Source of the DNA: Salegentibacter sediminis | Lineage (GTDB): Bacteria; Bacteroidota; Bacteroidia; Flavobacteriales; Flavobacteriaceae | Assembly (NCBI RefSeq): GCF_002078605.1 | Contig: NZ_MSJR01000002.1 | Location: 248,001 to 312,000, forward strand | Length of the DNA stretch: 64,000 nucleotides | Direction: 5' to 3' | In this document: positions 8,055-17,298 of the stretch, piece by piece | How positions within the stretch are numbered: the first letter of the stretch is position 1 | How the letters are laid out: each line of letters begins with the position of its first letter | Made by a program: the position numbers and the translations under genes | Notes under the pieces: model-generated | Told to the model about the DNA's origin: nothing | Seen by the model: the letters and a program-made list of their open reading frames with translations, nothing else | Database searches by the model: none

Positions 8055-9788
8055 GTGAAATACTCCAAAATACCTGTTGCCCGCTCGGTTGTAGCACTTT
8101 GTGTGGCCAAAAATATACATCACGTAGTAATCTCCCCGGGTTCGCGAAATGCTCCGCTCACCCTCGGTTTTACCCATCATCCCGAAATTAAACCATACAG
8201 TATAGTAGACGAGCGTGCCGCGGCATTTTTTGCCCTGGGAATGGCTCAGCAACTACAGCAACCCGTAGCCCTGGTTTGTAGTTCGGGATCTGCTTTGTTG
8301 AATTATTATCCCGCTATCGCCGAAGCTTTTTACAGTGATATTCCTCTTGTCATTATTTCAGCTGACAGGCCAATAGAACGCATCGATATTGGTGATGGGC
8401 AAACTATACGACAGAAGAACGTTTTTGAAAATCATATACTGTATTCCGCAAATTTGCACTCAGAGTTGGTATTAGACCAAACATCGAGTGATCCTAAGCT
8501 TCAGCAGAAACAATTTGAGGCGCAAAAACACAATGAGAGGGAGATAAATCTGGCTCTGAACAGGGCGATAGAAGGGAAAGGTCCTGTGCACATCAATGTA
8601 CCGTTTTATGAGCCTTTGTACGACCTGGTAGAAAATGTAGAGGTTAATCCGCTACAGATTTTGCCTGAGATCAAAGAGCGTAATTATTCTGAAAAGCAAT
8701 TAAGCGCTTATGCCGATATCTGGAATAGGGCAAAGAAAAAGATGGTAATTGTGGGAGTGGCTCAACCCAATGCAGTTGAACAAAGGTTTTTGAACGAACT
8801 GGCTAAAGATGACTCGGTAATCTTTTTTACCGAAACCACTTCCAATTTACATCACCCCGATTTCTTTACCAGGATAGATACTGTGGTGGGCCCCATTGAA
8901 AGGGAGGCTGATCCGGAATTCCATTTTAGGAAACTCCAGCCGGAAATCCTGCTCACTTTTGGCGGGATGATAGTGTCCAAAAAGATCAAAGCTTTTCTCA
9001 GGAAATATCAGCCACAAGAACACTGGCATATTGACGATAAAAAGGCCTACAATACCTTTTTCTGTTTAAATAAACATTTTGAAACTGATGTAAATTCCTT
9101 TTTTAGCAATTTTCTTCCTCTAATTAAAAAACAGGAGAGCGATTATGGAAAATACTGGAAAAATATCTGGAAGAAACGCCAGGCAAGACACGAGGAATAT
9201 ATGAATGAGATTCCTTATTCTGATCTTAAGGCTATGCAGCTTGTTGCGCCTAAAGTTCCTGAAAAATATATGCTGCAGCTAGGGAATAGTTCAATAATCC
9301 GCTATGCGCAATTGTTTAAATGGAAAGAGAGTTTACGAATCTTTTGCAATCGCGGCACCAGCGGAATCGATGGTAGTGTATCTACGGCTGCCGGTGCAGC
9401 CTGCCATTCAAACGAACCAACACTTTTGATTGTAGGCGATCTTAGCTTTTTCTACGATAGTAATGCCCTATGGAATAATTATCTGCCCTCTAACTTCAGG
9501 ATTATTGTTTTGAACAATCGGGGAGGCGGGATTTTCAGGATACTTCCCGGGAACAAGAATACCGAGAATTTCGATACCTATTTTGAAACGGTACATCACC
9601 TGGATGCCAAACCGGTATGTGAGCTTTATGATTTGGAATATTCTTCAGCAAAAACTTCAGAAGAAATAGAGAAGGAAATGCGAAGCTTTTTTCAGAAATC
9701 AGAAAGGCCCAGGCTATTGGAAATATTCACCCCCAGAAAACTCAATGATGAGGTATTATTAGAATACTTCAATTTTATGAAATCTTAA
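8055..9788 (+). CDS. menD: 2-succinyl-5-enolpyruvyl-6-hydroxy-3-cyclohexene-1-carboxylate synthase
   Basis: Thiamine-diphosphate enzyme joining isochorismate and 2-oxoglutarate in menaquinone synthesis. The 577-residue protein begins KYSKIPVARSVV and shows the MenD signatures VISPGSRNAPLTLGF and VDERAAAFFALGMAQ, the latter containing the Glu that activates ThDP. It also has ALVCSSGSALLNYYPAIAEA and, in the PP domain, NRGTSGIDGSVSTAAGAA and LLIVGDLSFFYDSNALW (the GDLSF cofactor motif). The start is GTG; no in-frame ATG lies near it and the N-terminal residues match the family. It follows menF on the same strand. Confidence 0.96.
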   Translation: MKYSKIPVARSVVALCVAKNIHHVVISPGSRNAPLTLGFTHHPEIKPYSIVDERAAAFFALGMAQQLQQPVALVCSSGSALLNYYPAIAEAFYSDIPLVIISADRPIERIDIGDGQTIRQKNVFENHILYSANLHSELVLDQTSSDPKLQQKQFEAQKHNEREINLALNRAIEGKGPVHINVPFYEPLYDLVENVEVNPLQILPEIKERNYSEKQLSAYADIWNRAKKKMVIVGVAQPNAVEQRFLNELAKDDSVIFFTETTSNLHHPDFFTRIDTVVGPIEREADPEFHFRKLQPEILLTFGGMIVSKKIKAFLRKYQPQEHWHIDDKKAYNTFFCLNKHFETDVNSFFSNFLPLIKKQESDYGKYWKNIWKKRQARHEEYMNEIPYSDLKAMQLVAPKVPEKYMLQLGNSSIIRYAQLFKWKESLRIFCNRGTSGIDGSVSTAAGAACHSNEPTLLIVGDLSFFYDSNALWNNYLPSNFRIIVLNNRGGGIFRILPGNKNTENFDTYFETVHHLDAKPVCELYDLEYSSAKTSEEIEKEMRSFFQKSERPRLLEIFTPRKLNDEVLLEYFNFMKS

Positions 9789-9857
9789 GATTTTAATTTC
9801 GTTTTTAAACCCTGGTTTTGCTAACTTGAAGCTTATTAACCAGTTAAACTAAAAAAT

Positions 9858-10202
9858 ATGGCGACTAAAACCGATGAAAAAGTTGGAAAGTATATTCAGG
9901 ATGTAAAAGAAAAAGTAGGGGAAGAGCCAAATGTGGATCTCCTTAGAAAAGTAACTGAAGCTTTAGGTCCAAGTATCTTTTCAAGTGATGCGGAAATCGT
10001 TTCCAGTTCTTCAGAGTCTGAATTGGAAACTGTGAAAAAGAATTTTCTCATCAAGAAATTAGGCCTTAAGGATGACGAGAAGCTTGACGTGGGAATAAAT
10101 GCGGTGATGGAAAAGTACGGGAAATCTAACCGAAATAAATATCGCGCAGTGGTGTATTACTTGCTTACAAAGTATTTCAAGAAAGAAAGCGTCTATAACT
10201 AG
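9858..10202 (+). CDS. DUF2853 family protein
   Basis: Small soluble 114-residue protein of the DUF2853 family, recognised from its overall pattern: an N-terminal MATKTDEKVGKYIQDVKEKV helix, the central PSIFSSDAEIVSSS, and NFLIKKLGLKDD. It has no signal peptide and is charged and helical. The family's function is unknown to me. It lies alone between menD and the CvfB-like gene and is closed by its own terminator, so it is probably a separate transcript rather than a menaquinone enzyme. A TTATTAACC string precedes it at 9834. Confidence 0.85.
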   Translation: MATKTDEKVGKYIQDVKEKVGEEPNVDLLRKVTEALGPSIFSSDAEIVSSSSESELETVKKNFLIKKLGLKDDEKLDVGINAVMEKYGKSNRNKYRAVVYYLLTKYFKKESVYN

Positions 10203-10219
10203 ACCAAAATAATAGAATA

Positions 10220-10263
10220 AGAAAATCCGCTTTTTGGAAACAAATTGCGGATTTTCTGTTTTT
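10220..10263 (+). terminator. Terminator after the DUF2853 gene
   Basis: AGAAAATCCGC (10220-10230) pairs with GCGGATTTTCT (10247-10257), an 11-bp stem followed by GTTTTT. Confidence 0.85.
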
Positions 10264-10287
10264 AGGTGAAAGCCGTTAATTATAAAG

Positions 10288-10295
10288 TATCTTTG
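10288..10295 (+). promoter_or_regulatory. -7 box (TATCTTTG) of the CvfB-like gene
   Basis: TATCTTTG matches TAnnTTTG exactly and ends 18 bases before the start codon at 10313, directly after the preceding terminator. The -33 region is T-rich without a clean TTTG. Confidence 0.5.
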
Positions 10296-10312
10296 CATTT
10301 TAAATTTATGTT

Positions 10313-11152
10313 ATGCTGAATATTGGTGAATACCATAGTCTCACCATCGACCGGGAGACGGAGCCCGGACTTTTTCTTACCAATGAAGAAGGTGATGAGG
10401 TTTTACTTCCGAATAAATATATACCCGAAAGCTGGGAAATAGGCGGCGAAATTGAAGTTTTTGTCTACCTGGACCACGAAGAGCGGCCTGTAGCAACAAC
10501 TTTAAAACCCCTGGTTAAACTTGATAAATTTGCCTTTTTAAAATGTGTGGAAGTAAATGAATTTGGTGCCTTTCTGGACTGGGGCTTGGAGAAACATTTG
10601 TTTGTTCCTTTCAAGGAGCAGGCTTACCCCATGAAAAAAGGTGGGAGATATTTAATATTTTGTTATTTAGACGAAGATACCAATCGTTTAGTAGCTTCCA
10701 GTAAGGTTCATGCTTTTCTCGATAATTCTGAATTAACTGTTGAGCCTTTCGAGGAAGTGGATCTTATTATCAGTAACAAATCCGATCTTGGGTATAACGT
10801 GATCATCAATGAAATTCACCTTGGGCTCATCTATAACGATGAGATTTTCCAGCCCCTTAATGTGGGAGATTACATGAAAGGCTTCGTTAAGAAGACCAGG
10901 CCAGACGGAAAGATAGATGTGATGTTACAGCGACCGGGCTACAGAAGTATTGAACCTAATGCGCAGCGTATTTTAGATGAACTTGCCGCAAACCAGGGCC
11001 ACCTTAAACTCACTGATAAATCAGATCCTTCCGTGATACAAAATGTACTGGAGATGAGTAAAAAGAGTTTTAAGCGAGCCGCAGGAAATCTTTATAAGCA
11101 ACGAAAAATAGATATCACCGAAGACGGGATCTATTTAAAGGAAAATCAATAA
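10313..11152 (+). CDS. CvfB-like S1 RNA-binding protein
   Basis: 279-residue protein with the CvfB architecture: tandem OB/S1-like domains (MLNIGEYHSLTIDRETEPGL; FAFLKCVEVNEFGAFLDWGL at about residues 70-90; GFVKKTRPDGKIDVMLQRPG near 200) and a C-terminal winged helix (KSFKRAAGNLYKQRKIDITE). Members bind RNA and act in post-transcriptional control; in Staphylococcus CvfB affects virulence gene expression. No specific target can be read here. The 3' end overlaps the convergent small secreted-protein gene by 7 bases, so the two transcripts are complementary at their ends. Confidence 0.88.
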   Translation: MLNIGEYHSLTIDRETEPGLFLTNEEGDEVLLPNKYIPESWEIGGEIEVFVYLDHEERPVATTLKPLVKLDKFAFLKCVEVNEFGAFLDWGLEKHLFVPFKEQAYPMKKGGRYLIFCYLDEDTNRLVASSKVHAFLDNSELTVEPFEEVDLIISNKSDLGYNVIINEIHLGLIYNDEIFQPLNVGDYMKGFVKKTRPDGKIDVMLQRPGYRSIEPNAQRILDELAANQGHLKLTDKSDPSVIQNVLEMSKKSFKRAAGNLYKQRKIDITEDGIYLKENQ

Positions 11153-11628
11153 TACCTACCGTAGGGAGAGAAATAGAGACGGCGACCATACATACTTCTT
11201 AAACCTGAATTATGAAGCGCGTTTTGATAAATTCGCTGGTTTCGATAATAAGGATTCGAATTAAGAGCATCGTTTTCTACTTCAGCCCGATTGTACAATC
11301 CAGTGTTATTAGAGAACTCAAAATCCTTTCTTTCTTTTTTAGGAAGAGGAGATCCAATATCTACTGTACGTTGCCGGTAGTTGTTTTTTTCATCGATTAA
11401 AGCCACGATGTCTATTCCGTTTCTTTTATTTTGATCTACATTCAGGAATTTTCCATTAGGGAGATTAAAATTTGATTTCTCAAATCCGAAATCAAAGTCA
11501 TCGAGACTTCGGTTGAGTTCCTTTCGGCTTAAATCAAAATCGGCTTCATTCCAGGCTTCAAATTCCTGAGCTACCAGGCCGGAAATACCAGAGAAGAAGA
11601 AAAAAAGAATTAGTAAGCGGAATTTCAT
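11146..11628 (-). CDS. Small secreted protein of unknown function
   Basis: I do not recognise this 160-residue protein. It starts with a clear Sec signal peptide (MKFRLLILFFFFSGISGLVAQ, cleavage probably after VAQ) and no lipobox Cys, so the mature protein should be periplasmic or exported. The mature part is polar and rich in Asn, Phe, Asp and Arg (FDFGFEKSNFNLPNGKFLNV) and ends in an aromatic, basic tail, YGRRLYFSPYGRYY. It overlaps the CvfB-like gene tail to tail and is transcribed away from menB. The signal peptide and conserved-looking tail make it a probable real gene. Confidence 0.65.
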   Translation of the reverse strand: MKFRLLILFFFFSGISGLVAQEFEAWNEADFDLSRKELNRSLDDFDFGFEKSNFNLPNGKFLNVDQNKRNGIDIVALIDEKNNYRQRTVDIGSPLPKKERKDFEFSNNTGLYNRAEVENDALNSNPYYRNQRIYQNALHNSGLRSMYGRRLYFSPYGRYY

Positions 11629-11741
11629 CTTGAGGTTTTTTATATAATATCAAAAATAATGCAAATCTGAGGACTTTCGTTTAAATTATTAATTTCTTCG
11701 GAAGCATCAAAAAATCTTATTTTTACATTAAAATAAAAATT

Positions 11742-12581
11742 ATGAGCAAAATAGACTGGAAAACAGTTAAAGAATATGAGGATATTACCTATAAGAAAGC
11801 CAATGGCGTAGCCCGTATTGCCTTTAATCGTCCTGAGGTTAGAAATGCTTTCAGGCCCAAGACTACCAGTGAATTACTGGATGCCTTTCACGATGCCCAC
11901 GAGGATACCTCGATTGGGGTTGTTTTACTTGCTGCTGAAGGGCCCTCATCTAAAGATGGAAAATGGGCATTTTGTAGCGGTGGCGATCAAAAAGCCCGCG
12001 GGCATCAGGGATATGTTGGGGAAGATGGTTATCACCGTTTGAATATTCTTGAAGTTCAGCGGTTAATTCGATTTATGCCAAAGGCCGTAATTTGTGTGGT
12101 TCCCGGTTGGGCAGTAGGGGGCGGGCATAGTTTACACGTGGTTTGTGACCTAACGCTTGCCAGTAAGGAAAACGCTATTTTCAAACAAACCGATGCCGAT
12201 GTAACGAGTTTTGATGCAGGATATGGCTCGGCTTATTTAGCAAAAATGGTAGGGCAGAAGAAAGCCCGTGAGATCTTTTTCCTCGGAAGAAATTACTCGG
12301 CGCAGGAAGCTTATGAAATGGGAATGGTGAATGCCGTAATTCCGCACGATGAGTTGGAAGATACCGCATATGAATGGGCCCAGGAAATTATGGAAAAATC
12401 GCCAACCTCTATTAAAATGCTGAAATTTGCGATGAACATGACTGATGACGGAATGGTAGGGCAACAGGTTTTTGCCGGAGAAGTTACGCGTCTGGCTTAT
12501 ATGACCGATGAAGCCAAAGAAGGCCGTGATGCTTTTCTGGAAAAGAGAAAACCAAATTTTGATAAAAAATGGATCCCATAA
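11742..12581 (+). CDS. menB: 1,4-dihydroxy-2-naphthoyl-CoA synthase
   Basis: Crotonase-fold enzyme cyclising o-succinylbenzoyl-CoA to DHNA-CoA in menaquinone synthesis. The 279 residues include RIAFNRPEVRNAFRPKTTSE, AFCSGGDQKARG (the SGGDQ active-site loop), VVPGWAVGGGHSLHVVCDL (oxyanion hole) and TSFDAGYGSAYLAK, all diagnostic of MenB rather than other crotonases. It ends YxxxRKPNFDKKWIP, the typical MenB C-terminus. The next gene starts inside its last codons, so menB and the PH-domain genes form one operon. Confidence 0.96.
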   Translation: MSKIDWKTVKEYEDITYKKANGVARIAFNRPEVRNAFRPKTTSELLDAFHDAHEDTSIGVVLLAAEGPSSKDGKWAFCSGGDQKARGHQGYVGEDGYHRLNILEVQRLIRFMPKAVICVVPGWAVGGGHSLHVVCDLTLASKENAIFKQTDADVTSFDAGYGSAYLAKMVGQKKAREIFFLGRNYSAQEAYEMGMVNAVIPHDELEDTAYEWAQEIMEKSPTSIKMLKFAMNMTDDGMVGQQVFAGEVTRLAYMTDEAKEGRDAFLEKRKPNFDKKWIP

Positions 12582-13096
12582 GCAAAGGTTTTAGCAACGA
12601 ACAGATAGATTTGGCTTCCCTCCCCAAATATGAGTCGGTAGCCTACTCTTCAGTTTCGTCTAAATATCTTATAAAAATGAATATTCAGACGGGCATTTTT
12701 ATGCTCGTCTTGTTTATTGCACTTGGTGTCTTTTGGTTTTTTAAGTTAAACCCTTTGCAGTCTGGACTTATTTTTTCGGTTATATTAATAGGTTTTATAT
12801 TCAGGTTTTGGAATAATTATAGGCTGCTTCAAACTTTAGGCTATGCGATTAGGGAGAAGGATATTATTTATAGAAGAGGTTTTATCTTCAGTAAAACCAC
12901 GATCATTCCATTTAATAGGGTGCAACACGCTTCAATTTCACGAGGTATTTGGGATAAGTTTTTAGGCATTTCCAGCCTTAATATTTTTACTGCTGGGGGA
13001 AGTGGGAGCGATATCACTATTCCAGGTTTAGAACCGGAAATGGCTGTGCGGTTAAAAGAAGCTATCGCGGTTAAGATCTCCAATGATGAATCCTAA
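12569..13096 (+). CDS. PH-domain membrane protein (YdbS-like)
   Basis: 175 residues: an N-terminal cytoplasmic segment, two transmembrane helices (about residues 38-80: GIFMLVLFIALGVFWFFKL and GLIFSVILIGFIFRFW), then a bacterial PH (bPH2/DUF304) domain with the typical RRGFIFSKTTIIPFNRVQHA. YdbS-type proteins always pair with a larger YdbT partner and are of unknown biochemical role; in Bacillus they influence sensitivity to sublancin-type bacteriocins. Its start overlaps menB by 13 bases and its end overlaps the YdbT-like gene by 14, so all three are co-translated. Confidence 0.85.
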   Translation: MDPISKGFSNEQIDLASLPKYESVAYSSVSSKYLIKMNIQTGIFMLVLFIALGVFWFFKLNPLQSGLIFSVILIGFIFRFWNNYRLLQTLGYAIREKDIIYRRGFIFSKTTIIPFNRVQHASISRGIWDKFLGISSLNIFTAGGSGSDITIPGLEPEMAVRLKEAIAVKISNDES

Positions 13097-14603
13097 AGCC
13101 TATAGCACCGTCCAGCGGCAGACCATAGCCGGGGTTGTTCTTATTTTCCTTTCCAGTCTTTATAAACTTTTCAGGATATTTTGGGCGCTGGGTGCTTATT
13201 TGTTATTAAGCGGTCCCAGCAAAAGCACCTTAGTTTTTACCGCCCTTGGTTTGCTGGTATTAGGTGTTTTAACCTTGCTCTATAGCTATCTTTATTACCG
13301 TAAGTTCATTTTTTATATCGATTATGAACGTGAGGAATTCGTATTGGAAGAAGGCATTTTTTCTTCAGAAAATACTGCAATTCCTTTCGATAAAATTCAG
13401 CAGGTATATTTTAAGCGCTCTATCCTTCAGCGTGTGATAAATGTCTATAGTCTGGTAATAGATACAGCCGGGAGCAATCAAAAGGAAGTGGAGATAAAGG
13501 CTATTTCTGAAAAAGATGCCAATAAACTTTCAGAAATTCTTTTAAAAGCTAAAGCTGAAAAAACTGAAGAAAAACAATTTGAAGAGGAAACGGTAGAAGC
13601 CGTAAATGAAAAACTCTGGATTCATAAGGTATCTATGCTTACCCTTTTAAAAATTGGGATTAGTACTAATTACCTACGCGGCCTATCCTTAATTTTTGTT
13701 TTTGTGACGAGTATTTACAACAGGATAAATACTTATTTTCAAGATCGCATGGATGATGTTGAAGTCTATTTTACTCAATTTTCGGGGGTTTTGCAGTCTA
13801 TTGGGATGTTAGCCATGCTTTTTGTCCTGCTGTTGCTTTTGAGTATTAGCATAACAATTATCGAAGTATTTATAAAGTATTATGGCTTAACAATTCATCA
13901 GAATAAGGATAAAATGGAGGTAGAGATGGGGCTAAAAACCAATACCAAAGTCTCTTTGCAGCCCAGAAGGCTTCAGTTAATGCGAATAAAAACGAATCCC
14001 GTTCAAAAACGTTTAAACCTATATGAAGCTCAAATTTCGTTATCCAGTAGTGAGGATGAACTTCAGAAAAATAAAATTAAGATTCCTGGCTTAGGAAAAG
14101 ATATCGTAAAAAAGATAAAGTCTTTTCTATACAGCGAAACATCTGAAGATAGCTTCAGCAGTACTTTTAGGCCGGACAGATTATTACTATTCCGGAAAAT
14201 TGCACTGGCAATGTTGCCTGTGCTGGTTTTCCTGGCAATATGGTATTTCACAGCTTTTATACCATTCCAAATATGGGCTGTTCTGGTTTTGGCAGGATTA
14301 TATATTATTGCCGCGGTAAGTTTACAAATACTAGCATTTAGAAAACGAAAACTAATAGTTACAGGGGAATTCCTGCAAAAGAAGAAAGGCTTATGGAATA
14401 TGACTGAAGAAACCCTCGAATTATTTAAAATACAATCTACAAGCGTAAAACAACCCATCTGGTATCGCCGAAGAGACCTGGTAAATGTTGTATTCCATAC
14501 TGCCGGGGGTGATCTAAGATTTTATGCGCTTACAAAGGATATTCTGCCCTATGTAAATTATGTTTTGTATAAGGCCGAAGTTACTTCCAGGAACTGGATG
14601 TAA
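13083..14603 (+). CDS. PH-domain membrane protein (YdbT-like)
   Basis: 506-residue partner of the preceding gene, with repeated units of paired hydrophobic helices followed by bPH2 domains. The first is near residues 15-130 with EEGIFSSENTAIPFDKIQQV, the second after the helices near 195-260 (NTKVSLQPRRLQLMRI), and the third near 370-500 (FLQKKKGLWNMTEETLELFK). This triple arrangement matches the YdbT family. It probably forms an inner-membrane complex with the 175-residue protein. Its function is unknown; it shares a transcript with menB, a connection conserved context might explain but the sequence does not. Confidence 0.85.
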   Translation: MMNPKAYSTVQRQTIAGVVLIFLSSLYKLFRIFWALGAYLLLSGPSKSTLVFTALGLLVLGVLTLLYSYLYYRKFIFYIDYEREEFVLEEGIFSSENTAIPFDKIQQVYFKRSILQRVINVYSLVIDTAGSNQKEVEIKAISEKDANKLSEILLKAKAEKTEEKQFEEETVEAVNEKLWIHKVSMLTLLKIGISTNYLRGLSLIFVFVTSIYNRINTYFQDRMDDVEVYFTQFSGVLQSIGMLAMLFVLLLLLSISITIIEVFIKYYGLTIHQNKDKMEVEMGLKTNTKVSLQPRRLQLMRIKTNPVQKRLNLYEAQISLSSSEDELQKNKIKIPGLGKDIVKKIKSFLYSETSEDSFSSTFRPDRLLLFRKIALAMLPVLVFLAIWYFTAFIPFQIWAVLVLAGLYIIAAVSLQILAFRKRKLIVTGEFLQKKKGLWNMTEETLELFKIQSTSVKQPIWYRRRDLVNVVFHTAGGDLRFYALTKDILPYVNYVLYKAEVTSRNWM

Positions 14604-14642
14604 GGAGATTTAGACGATTTGGGAGAAATAAAAATAAAAAAA

Positions 14643-14670
14643 CCACGGATAGTAATTTCCGTGGCTTTTT
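14643..14670 (+). terminator. Terminator between the PH-domain operon and the E1 gene
   Basis: CCACGGA (14643-14649) pairs with TCCGTGG (14658-14664), followed by CTTTTT; an A-run precedes the stem, so it may serve both convergent transcripts. Confidence 0.75.
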
Positions 14671-14691
14671 CCCTTTAAATAATTAATGTGC

Positions 14692-17100
14692 TTATCTAAG
14701 TTTTGGATATTTTTCAGGGTTTACTTCATTAAAAATGCTATAAATCTTTTCAAAAATATCATCAGAAGATGGCTTGGAGAAATAATCACCATCGGTGCCA
14801 TAAGCAGGACGGTGTTCTTTAGCCGTTAAAGTATCTGGTTTACTATCCAGAAATTTGTATGCATTTTGTTCGTTTAAAACCTTATCCAGGATAAATGCAG
14901 AAGCTCCTCCGGGAACATCTTCATCTATTACAAGAAGGCGATTAGTCTTTTCAACGCTTTTTACAATGTCATGCTCCAAATCGAATGGGAGTAACGACTG
15001 GACATCAATGACTTCAGCGTTTATGCCAAATTCTTCAAGTTCCTGGGCGGTTTGTTCAACAATTCTTAGAGTAGAACCGTATGAAACCAGGGTGATATCT
15101 TTTCCTTCTTTTACCGTTTCCACTTTCCCAATAGGGGTGCGAATCTCGGCTAAGTTTTCAGGCATCTTTTCTTTTAGCCTGTATCCGTTAAGACATTCTA
15201 CGAGCAGTGCTGGAGTGTCCTGCTCCAGTAGTGTATTATAGAAACCAGCGGCTTTGGTCATATTTCTTGGTACGAGAACATAAATGCCACGTACCAGGTT
15301 TAAAATACCTCCCATTTGGGAACCACTGTGCCAGATACCTTCTAATCGGTGTCCACGGGTTCTTATAATAAGTGGTGCTTTTTGTTTTCCTTTGGTACGA
15401 TATTGTACGGTAGAAAGGTCGTCACTAATGGTTTGCAGGGCATACATTAAATAATCCAAATACTGGATTTCTGCAATGGGGCGTAGACCTCGCATCGACA
15501 TCCCAATTCCCTGACCCAAAATTGTTGCTTCCCGAATCCCAACATCGGCGACCCGTAGTTTTCCGTATTTTTTCTGAAGCCCTTCCAGCCCCTGGTTAAC
15601 ATCACCAATCTCTCCCGAATCTTCACCAAAGATTAAGGTTTCCGGTTTGCTGCCAAAGATTTGGTCAAAATTATCCCGAAGGATTATACGCCCGTCCACT
15701 TCCTGTGCATTTGAGGCATACTGAGGTTTTACCTCTTCTATATGAGCTTGATTCTCTATATATAAATGACTGCTGTAATCATCTTTTGCAAGGTCTTCAT
15801 ATGTTTTTATCCAATCCAGAAGATCCTGCTTAAGGGCCGGCTCGTCCTGAACCAGGAAGCGTAAACTTTTTCTTGCTGTAGAAAACACATCCTTTTTAAG
15901 GGGCTCTTTTATTGCTTTAAGCTCTTTAGCCAGGCTTACTATTTCATTCTTTTTTTCAGAGGATTTTGAGATTTCTGCGAGAAGTTTGATCAACTCTTTT
16001 TGTTTCTCTTTCATCGGGTTGGAATAGTTTTCCCAGGCTGTTCTTTTGCCTTCCCGTACCTCTTTTTTTATTTCTTTTTCAAGGTTTTCAAGATCTTCGT
16101 CTGTAGCGAAATCATTGCTGATTATCCATTCCCTTAATTTCACGTTACAATCATATTCCCGCTCCCAGGTAAGTCTTTGTTCGCTTTTATAACGCTCATG
16201 CGATCCCGAGGTAGAATGCCCCTGTGGCTGTGTTAATTCTTTTACATGAATAAGAACGGGGGAATGCTCTCTTCGGGCTATTGTTGCGGCTTTCCCATAA
16301 GCTTCAACCAAAGCAACATAATCCCACCCGTTCACGATTATTATCTCGTAACCTTTATTATCTTCATCACGTTGGAAACCTTTAATGATCTCCGAAATAT
16401 TTTCTTTAGTAGTTTGATGCCGGGCGTGAACCGAAATTCCATATTCATCATCCCAAACGCTTAAAACCATAGGCACCTGCATTACGCCTGCAGCATTTAG
16501 GGTTTCCCAGAAATGGCCTTCGCTGGTGCTGGCATTACCAATGGTTCCCCAGGCTACCTCGTTCCCGTTTTCTGAGAATTTTTCAGCATCAATTCCTTCA
16601 ACATTCCGATAGATTTTTGATGCCTGGGCCAGACCCAAAAGTCGGGGCATCTGGCCTGCTGTAGGAGAGATATCGGCACTGGAATTTTTTTGTTGCATCA
16701 GGTTTTTCCAGCTTCCGTCTTCGTTTAAACTGTGAGTGGAAAAATGCCCGCCCATTTGCCTTCCGGCAGACATGGGTTCATTTACAATATTATTATCGGC
16801 GTAAAGTCCTGCGAAGAACTGTTCAATGCTAAGTTCATTGATTGCCATCATAAAGGTTTGATCGCGGTAATATCCAGACCTGAAATCGCCATTTTTAAAT
16901 GCCTTGGCCATCGCGAGTTGAGGCACTTCCTTTCCATCTCCAAAAATCCCGAATTTAGCTTTTCCGGTAAGAACTTCCCTTCTTCCCAGTAAGCTGCATT
17001 CGCGACTGGTGACCGCAACGCGGTAATCTTCCAGCACTTGTGCCTTGAAATCTTCAAATGAAATTGAATCTTTAGTCTGTGTTTCGCTTTGCATGAACAT
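14692..17100 (-). CDS. 2-oxoacid dehydrogenase E1 component, fused alpha and beta subunits
   Basis: 802-residue thiamine-diphosphate enzyme joining the alpha and beta E1 subunits in one chain, as is common in Bacteroidota. The alpha half has MSAGRQMGGHFSTHSLNEDG, the ThDP-binding GTIGNASTSEGHFWETLNAA and a phosphorylation-loop-like QGHSTSGSHERY. The beta half starts near residue 465 with GRIILRDNFDQIF, followed by GEDSGEIGDVNQGLEGLQ and the transketolase C-domain VIDVQSLLPFDLEHDIVKS. It decarboxylates a 2-oxoacid and passes the acyl group to E2 lipoate. Branched-chain 2-oxoacids are the usual annotation, but substrate choice cannot be read here. No E2 or E3 gene is adjacent. Confidence 0.9.
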   Translation of the reverse strand: MFMQSETQTKDSISFEDFKAQVLEDYRVAVTSRECSLLGRREVLTGKAKFGIFGDGKEVPQLAMAKAFKNGDFRSGYYRDQTFMMAINELSIEQFFAGLYADNNIVNEPMSAGRQMGGHFSTHSLNEDGSWKNLMQQKNSSADISPTAGQMPRLLGLAQASKIYRNVEGIDAEKFSENGNEVAWGTIGNASTSEGHFWETLNAAGVMQVPMVLSVWDDEYGISVHARHQTTKENISEIIKGFQRDEDNKGYEIIIVNGWDYVALVEAYGKAATIARREHSPVLIHVKELTQPQGHSTSGSHERYKSEQRLTWEREYDCNVKLREWIISNDFATDEDLENLEKEIKKEVREGKRTAWENYSNPMKEKQKELIKLLAEISKSSEKKNEIVSLAKELKAIKEPLKKDVFSTARKSLRFLVQDEPALKQDLLDWIKTYEDLAKDDYSSHLYIENQAHIEEVKPQYASNAQEVDGRIILRDNFDQIFGSKPETLIFGEDSGEIGDVNQGLEGLQKKYGKLRVADVGIREATILGQGIGMSMRGLRPIAEIQYLDYLMYALQTISDDLSTVQYRTKGKQKAPLIIRTRGHRLEGIWHSGSQMGGILNLVRGIYVLVPRNMTKAAGFYNTLLEQDTPALLVECLNGYRLKEKMPENLAEIRTPIGKVETVKEGKDITLVSYGSTLRIVEQTAQELEEFGINAEVIDVQSLLPFDLEHDIVKSVEKTNRLLVIDEDVPGGASAFILDKVLNEQNAYKFLDSKPDTLTAKEHRPAYGTDGDYFSKPSSDDIFEKIYSIFNEVNPEKYPKLR

Positions 17101-17116
17101 TCATTTTATTGAATAA

Positions 17117-17147
17117 CAAATGTAACGAAAACTATAATTATACACAA
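17117..17147 (-). promoter_or_regulatory. Sigma-A-type promoter of the E1 gene
   Basis: On the minus strand TTG (17147-17145), a 20-base spacer, and TACATTTG (17124-17117) fit the Bacteroidota pattern TTG-N~20-TAnnTTTG. The box ends 16 bases before the start codon at 17100. Confidence 0.6.
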
Positions 17148-17298
17148 TTCATTAAAAGCTGAATATTTTACGAAATAATTATTTTTTTTGACTTAAATTA
17201 TTATTTATGAAATAAAACGGAAGTGTTTAACGGTTTAAGTGAATATCAGATAATTGGTTTCCTTAATCCCAAAAATATCTGAATGGTATAAATTTTTG

